From positions 1 through 64,000 of the forward strand of contig JBLICU010000004.1 in assembly GCA_047632435.1 (NCBI GenBank): 64,000 nt of DNA, given 5' to 3'. The notes under the pieces are model-generated. The model had not been told where the DNA came from. It ran no database searches and saw only the letters and a program-made list of their open reading frames with translations. A program made the translations under genes and the position numbers. The stretch is from JAMZMI01 sp047632435 (GTDB taxonomy: Bacteria > Bacteroidota > Bacteroidia > Cytophagales > Cyclobacteriaceae). Below, piece after piece: positions 45,701 through 53,850 of the stretch (position 1 is the first letter of the stretch; each line of letters starts with the position of its first letter).

Positions 45701-47255
45701 TTGCATCGGGGCTAAAAAATCCACGATCTAAATCCATCAAGATCCATTTCCATTTACCTGAGTTATGAGGCTTCCAAGCCATTACATTGTGACCGATGGA
45801 TGTGTTTCTAACGTATAGTTCTGTGATGATATAATCTGTGAAGTTTTCAACGTCCATGACAGCCGCAACAGCATCATAATTTGCTTGAGTGGATAAATCC
45901 TTTGCCAAAAGGTTTTCGAAAAATTGATATTCATCCAAAGTTCCTTCCTCGGCAAGGCTTTCATTTTCAATCATATCGAAGGTGCCTAACTCGAGTCCAT
46001 GGTTTTTAGAGATAAAATCGCCATCTATTTTCGAGCGAAAATTGTGAATGCCCATGTATGCGCCGTTGATATAAACCACACAAGGTCTTTCGCCCTGTAT
46101 ATCGACATCCATATTACCTTTCGTGATACTCTGCCCTAGAATATCCCGGAACAAGGTATAACTCCAGTCACTTCCAGATGCTCTCAGCGCAAATGAGTCA
46201 AAGCTTCTGCGATCCTTATCGAAAAATAATGGGTAATCCAGGTTCCCTGATCCATATCTTCCTCTGAAATAAATTCCCAACATTTTTTGAGGCAAGACCC
46301 AAGAGTTCAATCCATTTATTTTTGCTCCAGCTGGTTCATTGAATCCCGCCCGATCGCTTCCATTATTTTCGAAAAGTTCAATATTGATGGGTACTTCCCA
46401 ATCTGGTTTAAAATTCTGTGCATAGATTCCATTTTCTACTCCCCAGAAATTGTCCGGCTCACTCACTATTGAAACCACAGGCAATTTTCCCAATTCAAAA
46501 TTTTCATTGATGAAATAAGTATGTGTAACAATTGGACCGGGTATCTCATTATTGATAAAAACGCTGGCTCGGAGAACAGTGGTGACAGGTATTACAATTG
46601 GATTCAAAAAAACAGGTGAATTCAAATTCGGTTCTGAACCATCACTGGTGTATTTGATTATGCCTCCCATGTCTGTCGAAATGGTCACATTCTGGGTTTC
46701 GTTGAATATGCCGCCAATGGTACCAAACCTTGGTTTGTGTTTCACAAAATCTGTGTATCCTGTAGATGCATTGGCTGTACCAGGCGTAGGTGTATCAAAA
46801 TAAAGCCACTCCTGAAGAGAACTGCGATTTCTTCCCATGGAGACATCCGATTTCTGGTAAGGATATATGAGCGCATCCACTTCATTGAGGTTCGCGTCAA
46901 AAAGTCCCAATTCTTCTCCTTCCAAAGCCAATTTGAAACTTGTATGAATCCCTATGTCAATATCGTCAGCCCAGAACAATAAATAACCACCAGCTGCAAT
47001 CGTCAAATCATCAGCTATTTTCCATTTGTCGGGTTTGCCAAGATTATCAGTGAGGTAATATCCCTTCAGGTTTACAGCGGTAGCACCAGCATTATAAAGC
47101 TCAAACCAATCTGAATATTCTGCATAATCAGGATCCGCATTGGTGGTAGCATTGGAAGCTAAAAACTCATTGATGTACAGTTGCCCATTTAACTTTGATA
47201 AAAGTAAGAGGCACAAAATCAATAAGGATGATTTGATTTTTTGGGATGCACTCAT
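42765..47255 (-). CDS. Large T9SS-secreted CotH/lamin-tail-domain protein
   Basis: Starting at 47255 (which puts the signal peptide LLILCLLLLSKLNGQ at the N-terminus), 1496 residues. Domains in order: lamin-tail domain (YINEFLASN... WFELYNAG, about 25-160), a chitobiase/hexosaminidase C-terminal-like domain (IIKYTSDGSEPN), a CotH kinase-like domain (GRYGSGNLDYPLFF... WKWILMDLDRGFF), a carbohydrate-binding-like beta-sandwich, a right-handed beta-helix region (residues about 980-1230), a second lamin-tail-like domain, and a T9SS type A sorting domain (FTIYPNPTANQVFI). It should be exported to the cell surface. Confidence 0.9.
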   Translation of the reverse strand: MSASQKIKSSLLILCLLLLSKLNGQLYINEFLASNATTNADPDYAEYSDWFELYNAGATAVNLKGYYLTDNLGKPDKWKIADDLTIAAGGYLLFWADDIDIGIHTSFKLALEGEELGLFDANLNEVDALIYPYQKSDVSMGRNRSSLQEWLYFDTPTPGTANASTGYTDFVKHKPRFGTIGGIFNETQNVTISTDMGGIIKYTSDGSEPNLNSPVFLNPIVIPVTTVLRASVFINNEIPGPIVTHTYFINENFELGKLPVVSIVSEPDNFWGVENGIYAQNFKPDWEVPINIELFENNGSDRAGFNEPAGAKINGLNSWVLPQKMLGIYFRGRYGSGNLDYPLFFDKDRRSFDSFALRASGSDWSYTLFRDILGQSITKGNMDVDIQGERPCVVYINGAYMGIHNFRSKIDGDFISKNHGLELGTFDMIENESLAEEGTLDEYQFFENLLAKDLSTQANYDAVAAVMDVENFTDYIITELYVRNTSIGHNVMAWKPHNSGKWKWILMDLDRGFFSPDANMIGYFEGQGVLPFGQLMKNAGYQDYFGDRLANHMITTFHPERVKSVIDFHKAAIEPEISNHIERWFGTTSSYGNAMPSVSYWESQVEALKNFANQRPSYLLNDLQNYGFGGLVNLTLISNMDKAGEITFNGLPIPTSLLNSPFIKNIEIQLEAKPKAGFKFLGWKELSKSTIIPKGSNWYYLDDGSNQGTSWSASDFDDSSWNSGQAQLGYGDGDETTLINYGSNSSAKYITTYLRHNFNLTTDQMNAIGFTLKLQYDDGAVVYVNGTEVARANMPAGNIGYDTNALSAVSGDSESAFNSFSIDNSSFVAEANTIAVEIHQNNGSSSDISFDLELDISLLGGTTYISNAATLMKTLSDDYGLVAVYETTDDCIVPNQIATNTILSTDCSPYYVTEDVVIQSGAILTINPGVEIILAANTSIYIYGQMNALGSPSSQILFKGLDNGNKAWGALIFQNTDSKSTLNYVSIINASHGSNTAMFPAALSAFNADLELNHLTIDNVESNPIAARYASVNLTNSTLHSKVTGDLINVKYGQANIRNCTFNGNNQPDTDAIDLDDVTDGSVRNCRIYNMLGFNSDAIDIGEGATNITIDSLVVYNIADKGISVGQRSTIKVTNSLFLNCNMGMGLKDSCRVTIDRCTFYGNNYAVSCFEKNIGDAGGNVKITNSILSNSGEASYLIDLKSTFSAKYSLSDNDALSANSSNIFGNPLFENPTIFDFRLKSQSLGIGNGLNSGVPTDLGAGFHDLNMTPPIMIAEIFSNLESLNLPEYIMLVNPATTAQNVSGYYLSKGVTGILPDGVIIPPFDTLYFSDNVSSTFWDEISKAVYPWQEGKLSNNGEAIELRESHGIIVDYVVFDENTWPKMSGANNFSWQLSDLNVDNHFSEYWLAVAMQDAPPLGINPVDDFTIYPNPTANQVFIRNSTGDQQKVLVYSIGGALIKTQNLDQDGTGVIEISDLSKGIYLFKIGNSVHRIVKIDN

Positions 47256-47547
47256 TTGCTTGATAGAACCATAAATGGTAGGATAAAAGTTTTTAATTGA
47301 CCTTAATAGAGCCAATTCTATCACCCCAAATCTACTCAATATTTCAGCTGAATTTCACATATTGAATGAACTATGAGTTCAATCATTTTTGGTTGAAAAT
47401 AAGACAAAAGCGGAAAGACTGAAAGATGAAATTCAAGTCAATGATTTTTTGTGACAAGGATCGTTGTGATTTGTGACAAAATCGGATGTGATATTACTCA
47501 TTACCTAAGAAAAATATTTGGATCAGCTTTGAGGAAAAATTAGCAAA
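47256..47547. other. Divergent promoter region with a direct repeat
   Basis: TTTGTGACAA occurs twice, at 47448 and 47470, exactly 22 bp apart, upstream of the uncharacterised 578-residue gene. Two-turn spacing on the same strand suggests a regulator site. No other feature seen in this divergent gap. Confidence 0.4.
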
Positions 47548-49284
47548 ATGGTTCAAACTGCACATCGTTTCCATGTACCCGTAATGGGAATCGGATACAC
47601 CCTAGATACGCCCATCAAGATAGCCAGATATGGTATTTCCTCTGTGATATCCATCGTTCAGGACGATGTGATTGAAAAGGCGCGATCCTATTATTCCAGA
47701 ATTAATCAGATTTCTTATATACCAATTCCCAAAAAAGATAAAGAGCACAGGAGTAAAAGAATCATGGCTTATTTGAATCTGGTTAATGAATTGGTGAACC
47801 GAGATTTCGATTTGTTAAAGCAATCACCAGCTGAGTTGGCAAAATACGCCCGACTTCTTCCAGGGAATGTTTCGGTCGAGGATTTACAAAACCAACCTGA
47901 AATACTTAAGAAAGGATCGATTGATGTGAATATCATGACGAAACTTGATCGACAGGCTTCCTCTGACGAAACCGTATTGACTGAGGCATGCGCAGCGCTG
48001 AAAGGATACGCCGAAAGTGAGCTCAATTCATCATTGGTGCTATCTGCCGGACTGAACCCAAGATTGTTCGCTTTCATGCAGGAGTTTTCTGATTTCTACC
48101 CGGACGCCTTTGGCCAAATTAAAAAGAAGATCATTTTAAAAGTGAGCGATTTTCGTTCCGCTCTATTGCAAGGAAAAATGTTGGCCAAAAAAGGACTGTT
48201 CGTTTATGAATACAGGATCGAATCAGGCCTGAATTGCGGGGGACATACGTTCGCCACGGATGGCTTGCTGCTGGGGCCAATATTGGAGGAATTCAAAAAG
48301 CACCGACAATCCATGCTGGCAGAACAACTCATGCTTTGTCAGGAAGATTGGGCTACAAGAGATGTACAATTGTCAGAACCACTTCAGCGAATTTCAGTTC
48401 AGGGTGGTTTGGGTACATCCAGAGAGCGAGAATTCATGGAGTCACATTATGGTATGGATGCAACCGGATGGGGCACTCCATTGCTATTGGTGCCGGAGGC
48501 AACTTCCATTGATGACGAAACTTTGAATGAACTCATTAATGCAAAGGAAGGGGACATATATAATAGCGGGATTTCTCCTCTCGGAGTAAGATTTAGCACC
48601 ATCAGAAACAATTCTGGGGAAAAGGTAAAGAGGGCCAGAATAGAGGCTGGAAAACCCGGTAGCCCATGTGTTAGAAAACACCTCGCTTTTGATAAAACAT
48701 ACAACAGTCTTGGGTTATGCACTGCTTCGGTTTCTTTTCAGAAAAAGAAAATCAAGGAACTGAATCAACAAAATCTATCCAAGGAAGCTCATAAGGAAGC
48801 TTTTGACCAAATCACTCAGAAAGAGTGCATTTGTGATGGTTTGGCTGTTTCGTTCCTAAAGAAGTTCAATCTGATGGGTAAGGACAACAACGAAGGCGTG
48901 TCCGTCTGTCCAGGGCCAAATCTGGCTTATTTTGATCGAAGTTATTCTCTAGAGGAAATGGTTGGTCACATTTATGGGAAAGTTCAGGTGCTTAACATGG
49001 ATCGCCCACATGTTTTCATCAAGGAGCTCAGACTTTATATTGATTATTATGAAGAGATATGGAATGCCTTTGTTTCAGGTGACATGGAAAATCGCAAAGA
49101 AGAAAATCGTCTTCAAAAATTCAGGGACAATCTATTTTTGGGTATTGACTACTATCAAAACCTAGTGCCAACTATGCTATTTGACAATGAAATAGAAAAG
49201 GACAAATTTCTAAATGTTTTAATGTCACTCCGCAATAAGCTTCAAATGATAGATGATCCAGCTTTGGTAAACCTGATTCTTTAG
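47548..49284 (+). CDS. Uncharacterised 578-residue protein
   Basis: No function recognised. The N-terminus (HVPVMGIGYTLDTPIKIARYGISSVISI) resembles the first strands of TIM-barrel FMN enzymes such as nitronate monooxygenases or glutamate synthase. GLNCGGHTFATDGLLLGPILEE recalls their GGHxxG turn, and GLGTSREREFM plus GWGTPLLLVPEATSIDDETL are other firm conserved-looking blocks. The second half is Cys-rich (SPCVRKH; KECICDG; VCPGPN), possibly binding a metal or Fe-S cluster. No signal peptide. Its neighbours give no pathway. Confidence 0.7.
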   Translation: MVQTAHRFHVPVMGIGYTLDTPIKIARYGISSVISIVQDDVIEKARSYYSRINQISYIPIPKKDKEHRSKRIMAYLNLVNELVNRDFDLLKQSPAELAKYARLLPGNVSVEDLQNQPEILKKGSIDVNIMTKLDRQASSDETVLTEACAALKGYAESELNSSLVLSAGLNPRLFAFMQEFSDFYPDAFGQIKKKIILKVSDFRSALLQGKMLAKKGLFVYEYRIESGLNCGGHTFATDGLLLGPILEEFKKHRQSMLAEQLMLCQEDWATRDVQLSEPLQRISVQGGLGTSREREFMESHYGMDATGWGTPLLLVPEATSIDDETLNELINAKEGDIYNSGISPLGVRFSTIRNNSGEKVKRARIEAGKPGSPCVRKHLAFDKTYNSLGLCTASVSFQKKKIKELNQQNLSKEAHKEAFDQITQKECICDGLAVSFLKKFNLMGKDNNEGVSVCPGPNLAYFDRSYSLEEMVGHIYGKVQVLNMDRPHVFIKELRLYIDYYEEIWNAFVSGDMENRKEENRLQKFRDNLFLGIDYYQNLVPTMLFDNEIEKDKFLNVLMSLRNKLQMIDDPALVNLIL

Positions 49285-49307
49285 CCGATTGTTGGGTGAG
49301 CTGTGGG

Positions 49308-49660
49308 TTATTTCAAAGACCTAATTCTGATCTTCTGACTAGTTATCGTCGTGAATTTCCCATATAAATCTTCTCCCCTAGTTTCTATCAAATTCAATAG
49401 TATGGGGATAATACTTTGTGCTTCGGCGGAACTATAACGAAGAAGAATGACACTAATATCCTGCTCATTATGAGCATAAAGCCACTCTCCAAAATCCTTA
49501 TCTTCTGTTAAAATTATTCTGGTTGGTTTTTTTTTGATAACTGGATAACTTCTTCATCTGTAACTCCACGATGGTCCTCCCTAATGCAAGACATTTCAAT
49601 ATTATTAGACCGCAAAACAGATACAAAATGGACATCTATATTCTCATCTCCTAAAATCAT
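49308..49660 (-). pseudogene. DUF5615-type toxin with a frameshift at an A9 tract
   Basis: Reading begins at the ATG at 49660, overlapping the DUF433 stop by 4 bp: GDENIDVHFVSVLRSNNIE and HRGVTDEEVIQLSKK match DUF5615 (PIN-like) proteins. At nine A (plus strand T9, 49527-49535) the frame is lost; in another frame it resumes with PTRIILTEDKDFGEW and runs to RSLK at 49308. Seven or ten A would restore it. The antitoxin gene is intact. Either a recent mutation, a slippery tract or a sequence error. Confidence 0.8.
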
Positions 49661-49872
49661 GAAGCGTGAGGAATGATAATCTCTTCGTTGGCAATCAGGT
49701 CAGAGGCAAATGTCAGAGCTGCAAAGACCTCCTCTTTAGCAAGGTGCTGATAAGAAGTCAATAATTGCTCTACACTCATACCTCCAGATAATTTTCTTAG
49801 TATAAGCTCAACGGTTATTCTGGTGCCTTTGATTACAGGCTTACCTAGCACGATTGCAGGGTTTATGGCCAC
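49657..49872 (-). CDS. DUF433 antitoxin
   Basis: A 71-residue protein fully matching DUF433: IVLGKPVIKGTRITVELILRKL, then MSVEQLLTSYQHLAKEEVFAALTFA. Such helix-turn-helix proteins neutralise DUF5615 (PIN-like) toxins and autoregulate. Here the toxin gene directly follows, overlapping by 4 bp. Because the toxin is frameshifted, the antitoxin may now be dispensable. Confidence 0.9.
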   Translation of the reverse strand: MAINPAIVLGKPVIKGTRITVELILRKLSGGMSVEQLLTSYQHLAKEEVFAALTFASDLIANEEIIIPHAS

Positions 49873-49919
49873 TCTCTGTGTAATTCATTGTGCTTTCGTT
49901 TTCCACAAAGTAACAGTTT

Positions 49920-50036
49920 TTATACAAATTTTTGTCCATTTGGATATGCTATCCCAGCTGTGATGTCTTTCCAATGCCCCGGCTTAGATACAAAACTAAT
50001 CTCCACTGGATTGTTGTGGATATTATGCTTTTTGGC
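49920..50036 (-). pseudogene. C-terminal remnant of a REP-associated tyrosine transposase
   Basis: The minus strand encodes HNIHNNPVEISFVSKPGHW and, after it, AGIAYPNGQKFV. This is the C-terminal signature of Y1/RAYT transposases (YIHNNPVxxGFVxxPExWxYSSA). A stop lies upstream in frame and the catalytic HUH and Tyr region is absent. The rest of the 381-bp gap before 50254 contains nothing I can name. Confidence 0.6.
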
Positions 50037-50253
50037 TTATTACTTTTGGATTCCACAACTCTACCGCTAGTGCGGGTCTTATAGACATGTACCTTTTCAG
50101 ATACCAATAAAGGATTACCAATTATGATTTTTCAGATTGTAGGACACAAGCAGAATGCTCGTACTAGTTGCGGAGACACAGCTTTGGATGCAATTAAATT
50201 TGCAGATACACAATATTTATTAGATATTCGAAGGTCACTTTTAACCTGATCTC

Positions 50254-50844
50254 ATGAAAAAAATCTTGACTATCGTTTTATTATTGTTTGTATTTATTAG
50301 CACTGAAGCTCAATACAAAGAACCGGCAAAGCCCAAAGAAGTTTCTTATGCCAATTTCTATCTCAATTTTAGTACTGGCATAGACAACTATACAGGCTTA
50401 TTTGGGATTGGGGCTTTGTTTCCTTACAACGATAAATTTGCTGTAATAGCTGGCGCAGGAATTGGTGGGTGGGGTGGAAAGTTGAGTGCAGGAATGAAAT
50501 ATGAAGACCTGAGTGAAGATGGCTGGGGATTTGGATTGAGTTATTCGTTTTGCTCGGAGCTCGATGATTTCGATATGACTTTACAAGATCAAAACGGGAC
50601 AACAAAAACGGTGAACTTGGATTTGTTGGCGGTCGGTTCAGTTAATTTGACTGTAAATCGAAATTGGAAATTGAGAGGAGATAAGGTTTTTTATCTTGAA
50701 ACAGGATATGCTATCCCTGTAGGCGGTTCCGATTTTTATCAGATAAATGATGGGTCTGTACTAAGTCAGGATGAGGAACTGATCCTTGAAATCATGCGTC
50801 CGGGTGGATTGATTCTCGCACTGGGTCTTTTGATTGGTTTTTAG
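50254..50844 (+). CDS. Hypothetical outer-membrane protein
   Basis: A 196-residue protein with a signal peptide (IVLLLFVFISTEAQ) and a Gly- and aromatic-rich, alternating-strand body (NFYLNFSTGIDNYTGLFGIGALF; GWGFGLSYSF), ending in ILALGLLIGF, a terminal strand with Phe. Consistent with an 8-stranded barrel. Family not recognised. Confidence 0.7.
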   Translation: MKKILTIVLLLFVFISTEAQYKEPAKPKEVSYANFYLNFSTGIDNYTGLFGIGALFPYNDKFAVIAGAGIGGWGGKLSAGMKYEDLSEDGWGFGLSYSFCSELDDFDMTLQDQNGTTKTVNLDLLAVGSVNLTVNRNWKLRGDKVFYLETGYAIPVGGSDFYQINDGSVLSQDEELILEIMRPGGLILALGLLIGF

Positions 50845-50848
50845 TTTT

Positions 50849-51469
50849 TTATTCCTCAAAAACATCTTCCAGCTTTATTTTTAAACCAGTAAGGGCTTTT
50901 GAGCTGACGGTATTTTCACGTACGAATTTTCCCCGGGAAATATACTTTCCATTTTCATCCAAGTCATAAATCTCTAATACACTTTCTCCTGGATATACGA
51001 TCCAGTATTCTTTCACACCGTGTTCTTCGTATAGATTGAATTTTTCATTCAGGTCTTTGGAAGCAGTAGAAGGAGAGAGGATCTCCACGATCAGATCTGG
51101 AGCACCTTTGCAGCCGGCTTCATCCAGCTTTGATTGGTCACAGATCACACAAATATCGGGCTGCACTACGGTGTATGTTTTATCATCTAGATCGTTTGGA
51201 TTATTGGGGAATCGTACATCAAAAGGGGCGGTATATGCCTTGCATTTCCTTCCTTTCAGGAAATTATAGATTTCATTCGCAACAATAAACCCAATTTCCT
51301 GATGGGCTCTTCTGGGAGTGGGAGACATTTTGAACAACTTCCCCTTGATTAACTCTACACGTTCTTCAAATGACCACTTTAGATAGTCAGCATAAGTGTA
51401 GATAGCTTCCGGCTCCAGGAGTGTAATGTCATCGATTTTCGTTTCTTCGGTTTTGTAAACAGCAGACAT
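50849..51469 (-). CDS. Uma2-family nuclease (copy 2)
   Basis: A 206-residue Uma2 protein, paralogue of the copy at 42072. The same positions are kept: MSAVYKTEETKIDDITLLEP, ERVELIKGKLFKMSP, PDLIVEILSPSTASKD and the catalytic Lys region. The two differ mainly in residues 60-85 and 98-105. It lies 50 bp downstream of the dinB-type gene on the same strand, in a dinB-uma2 order. The role of the family is unknown. Confidence 0.88.
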   Translation of the reverse strand: MSAVYKTEETKIDDITLLEPEAIYTYADYLKWSFEERVELIKGKLFKMSPTPRRAHQEIGFIVANEIYNFLKGRKCKAYTAPFDVRFPNNPNDLDDKTYTVVQPDICVICDQSKLDEAGCKGAPDLIVEILSPSTASKDLNEKFNLYEEHGVKEYWIVYPGESVLEIYDLDENGKYISRGKFVRENTVSSKALTGLKIKLEDVFEE

Positions 51470-51518
51470 AGGATTAAAGTTAATGGTTTTTATATTTTTT
51501 CTAAATGTTCAATCAAAT

Positions 51519-52727
51519 TTAACTTCTTCGGTTGGGCAGCAGTGGTGGTGGTTCTCCGTTAAAAGGGTTCCATCGGCTGATGGTTTTTGCATCCATCCCC
51601 GACACACGCATCACTGAGCGGTCGCCATGTTTGTCCCTGATTTTGTCCATGGCCTGATAGAGATGAAGCGATCTCATCTGATCATCAAATAGATCGATTT
51701 GGTGATTTCCGTTCACGATATCGCTCAATCGTACGCCAATCAATCGCACTAGCAGTCTTTTGTTGTACAGCTTATCAAAAAGTTCTATGGCTTTTGGGAT
51801 CAGTAAATAATCAGCGGAGGTGTAAGGAATTCTTGACTGAAGCGTGTAAGTATTAAAATCCGAATAACGCACCTTTACTGTGATGCATGCGCAAAGCTTG
51901 ACGCCTCTTCTTAGCTGAAATGCCAGGTTTTCAGTCATGGCTGTCAGCAGACCTTTGAGTTTGATTACATCAATAGTGTCCTGATCAAAAGTGCGCTCTG
52001 TGGAGATGGATTTTCGTTCTGAGTAGGCGATCACCGGTGAGTTGTCAATGCCATTGGCTTTTCTCCAGATGCTGACGCCATTCATGCCAAAAGCCCGCTC
52101 CATTAGATCCATGGACATCTCTTGTAGTGTGTAGATTTTCTTCACTCCCAGACTGATCAGTTTCTGGTGGGTCTTTTCTCCTACCATGGGAATTTTTTTC
52201 ACGGAAAGAGGTGCCAGAAAAGCCTTCTCAGAACCGTAATCGATCATGATTTGATTGTTGGGTTTAGCCTCATTGGTAGCCACTTTGGACACGGTTTTGT
52301 TTTCAGAAAGCCCAAAAGAAATAGGCAATCCCGATTCTTTCATTACCTTCTGTCGTAGCTCAGAGGCTAGTTTCATGCATCCAAAAAATTTATCCATTCC
52401 CGTGAGATCCACATAAAATTCATCTACGGAGGTTTTCTCCATCAGTGGCACGGATTCCTGGATGATCTCTGTAACCACACGCGAATGCTTCGAATAATCT
52501 GCTGAATTTCCCTTCATGATGATGGCTTCCGGACAGAGCGTTTTGGCCATTTTCATAGGCATGGCAGAATGTATTCCAAACCTACGTGCCTCGTAGCTGC
52601 ATGAAGCCACCACACCCCGGTCGCTTGTGCCGCCAATGAGCACAGGCTTACCGACGAGCTTGCTGTTTTTTAGCCGCTCTACAGACACAAAGAAGGTGTC
52701 CAGGTCAAGGTGGAGGATAGATCTCAA
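51519..52727 (-). CDS. Y-family DNA polymerase (DinB/UmuC type)
   Basis: A 402-residue translesion polymerase. The palm motifs DLDTFFVSVERL and SVDEFYVDLTGMDKFFG carry the metal-binding Asp and Glu; SYEARRFGIHSAMP is the conserved finger stretch, and the helix-hairpin-helix segment (IPMVGEKTHQKLISLGV) and little-finger domain follow. The C-terminal tail is proline-rich and lacks an obvious clamp-binding motif. An ACTAA-N5-TTAGC palindrome lies in its promoter, like that of the dnaE-type gene. Confidence 0.93.
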   Translation of the reverse strand: MRSILHLDLDTFFVSVERLKNSKLVGKPVLIGGTSDRGVVASCSYEARRFGIHSAMPMKMAKTLCPEAIIMKGNSADYSKHSRVVTEIIQESVPLMEKTSVDEFYVDLTGMDKFFGCMKLASELRQKVMKESGLPISFGLSENKTVSKVATNEAKPNNQIMIDYGSEKAFLAPLSVKKIPMVGEKTHQKLISLGVKKIYTLQEMSMDLMERAFGMNGVSIWRKANGIDNSPVIAYSERKSISTERTFDQDTIDVIKLKGLLTAMTENLAFQLRRGVKLCACITVKVRYSDFNTYTLQSRIPYTSADYLLIPKAIELFDKLYNKRLLVRLIGVRLSDIVNGNHQIDLFDDQMRSLHLYQAMDKIRDKHGDRSVMRVSGMDAKTISRWNPFNGEPPPLLPNRRS

Positions 52728-52746
52728 TTGAAAGTCTTTTTGTAAT

Positions 52747-52779
52747 GCTAAAATAAATAGTAATACTAATATAATTAGC
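52747..52779 (-). promoter_or_regulatory. Operator-like half-sites upstream of the Y-family polymerase gene
   Basis: ACTAA at 52765-52769 and TTAGC at 52775-52779 form an ACTAA-N5-TTAGC palindrome, with a further GCTAA at 52747-52751. Spacing and sequence match the sites before the dnaE-type gene. They begin 20 bp upstream of the start codon. Confidence 0.5.
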
Positions 52780-52906
52780 TGAATATCTATTTTAATTTGA
52801 ATGGCTCTTCATGTGTTTTAGGAAAAAATTCAATAAACAAGATTTGATTTGCAGATGGTATGGTATTTGGATTTAAGCCGATATCGTCCACTTTAAATCC
52901 ACAGAG

Positions 52907-53752
52907 ATGAAATTGAAATTCTCAAACCCATTCAGAAAAAATCAATTATTGAATGCAATATTGATTGGTCTGTTATCTGTGAGTTGCACAGTAAATATCC
53001 CAAGGTCATATATTCAATACATAGATCAGGAAACGAAGCAAACCAAACTTTCGCCAGTAATAACGGATGAAACTGATGAGTATAAGCTGGCTGTAGAGCC
53101 GCTTGGAAATGTAGATGACTATCTTATTTTCAATGTGGATCTGACCAATAAAAATCTGGACACACTCTATATTGACCCAAGGGAATGGCAGCTTCTATTT
53201 TCAGAAAGTAAGTATTTTTATGATAGCATTCCTGTGGATAGCTTACGGCCGCTGACACCAGCCGAAGCTTCATTGGTTTATGCGAACTTGGCTAATAAAT
53301 TACAAGCGGCTGAAGATGGGAAAGAAGCGGCAATCATCATTATTGGTGTTGTCTTAATCGTGGGAGTAATTGTATTAGCGGTAGCTTTAGCGGGTGAGGA
53401 TGATGAGGATGATGAGGATGATGATTCTGACTATGCATATGAAGGTTCTGACAATAATTTTAATTTCAGCTTCAATGTACTTTCCTCTTCAGATATCACA
53501 CCAATCCGAGATCGCAACATGAACCCAATACAGAGCGAGATTCTTTATTATAAGGATATGAGTAGGGAAATAAAACCTCAAGTTCAAGAAAAGATGTTTC
53601 TTCAGCGGGGTGAATTTGTCAACTTTGACCTCTATTTCAAAAGAATGGAAAACATGCGAACATTGAAATTGCAAGGCGGTTTCAATGATCAACTATTTGA
53701 ATGGGATTTTAATCACATCATGGTGGCACCAACAGCAGATACTCCACGGTAA
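52907..53752 (+). CDS. Hypothetical lipoprotein with internal membrane span and acidic tract
   Basis: A 281-residue protein with a signal ending in a lipobox (LLSVSC), a mixed domain (to about residue 140), a hydrophobic segment IIIIGVVLIVGVIVLAVAL (about 144-162), then an Asp/Glu run (EDDEDDEDDDSD), and a strand-rich C-terminal domain. Lipid anchor plus internal span is unusual, since the two would tether one chain twice. I do not recognise a family. Confidence 0.65.
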   Translation: MKLKFSNPFRKNQLLNAILIGLLSVSCTVNIPRSYIQYIDQETKQTKLSPVITDETDEYKLAVEPLGNVDDYLIFNVDLTNKNLDTLYIDPREWQLLFSESKYFYDSIPVDSLRPLTPAEASLVYANLANKLQAAEDGKEAAIIIIGVVLIVGVIVLAVALAGEDDEDDEDDDSDYAYEGSDNNFNFSFNVLSSSDITPIRDRNMNPIQSEILYYKDMSREIKPQVQEKMFLQRGEFVNFDLYFKRMENMRTLKLQGGFNDQLFEWDFNHIMVAPTADTPR

Positions 53753-53850
53753 GTTTTATTTCAGCTAGAATCAAAATCGTAAACAACCATCGCTGCGGTT
53801 ATAGTGTCCTCCATATTCTTAAACCCCTTAAAAGAGTTATTTTCACTTCT

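Noticed and set aside
49888..50070. 60-residue plus ORF
   Set aside because: It is the reverse of the RAYT transposase remnant, which has real family motifs.
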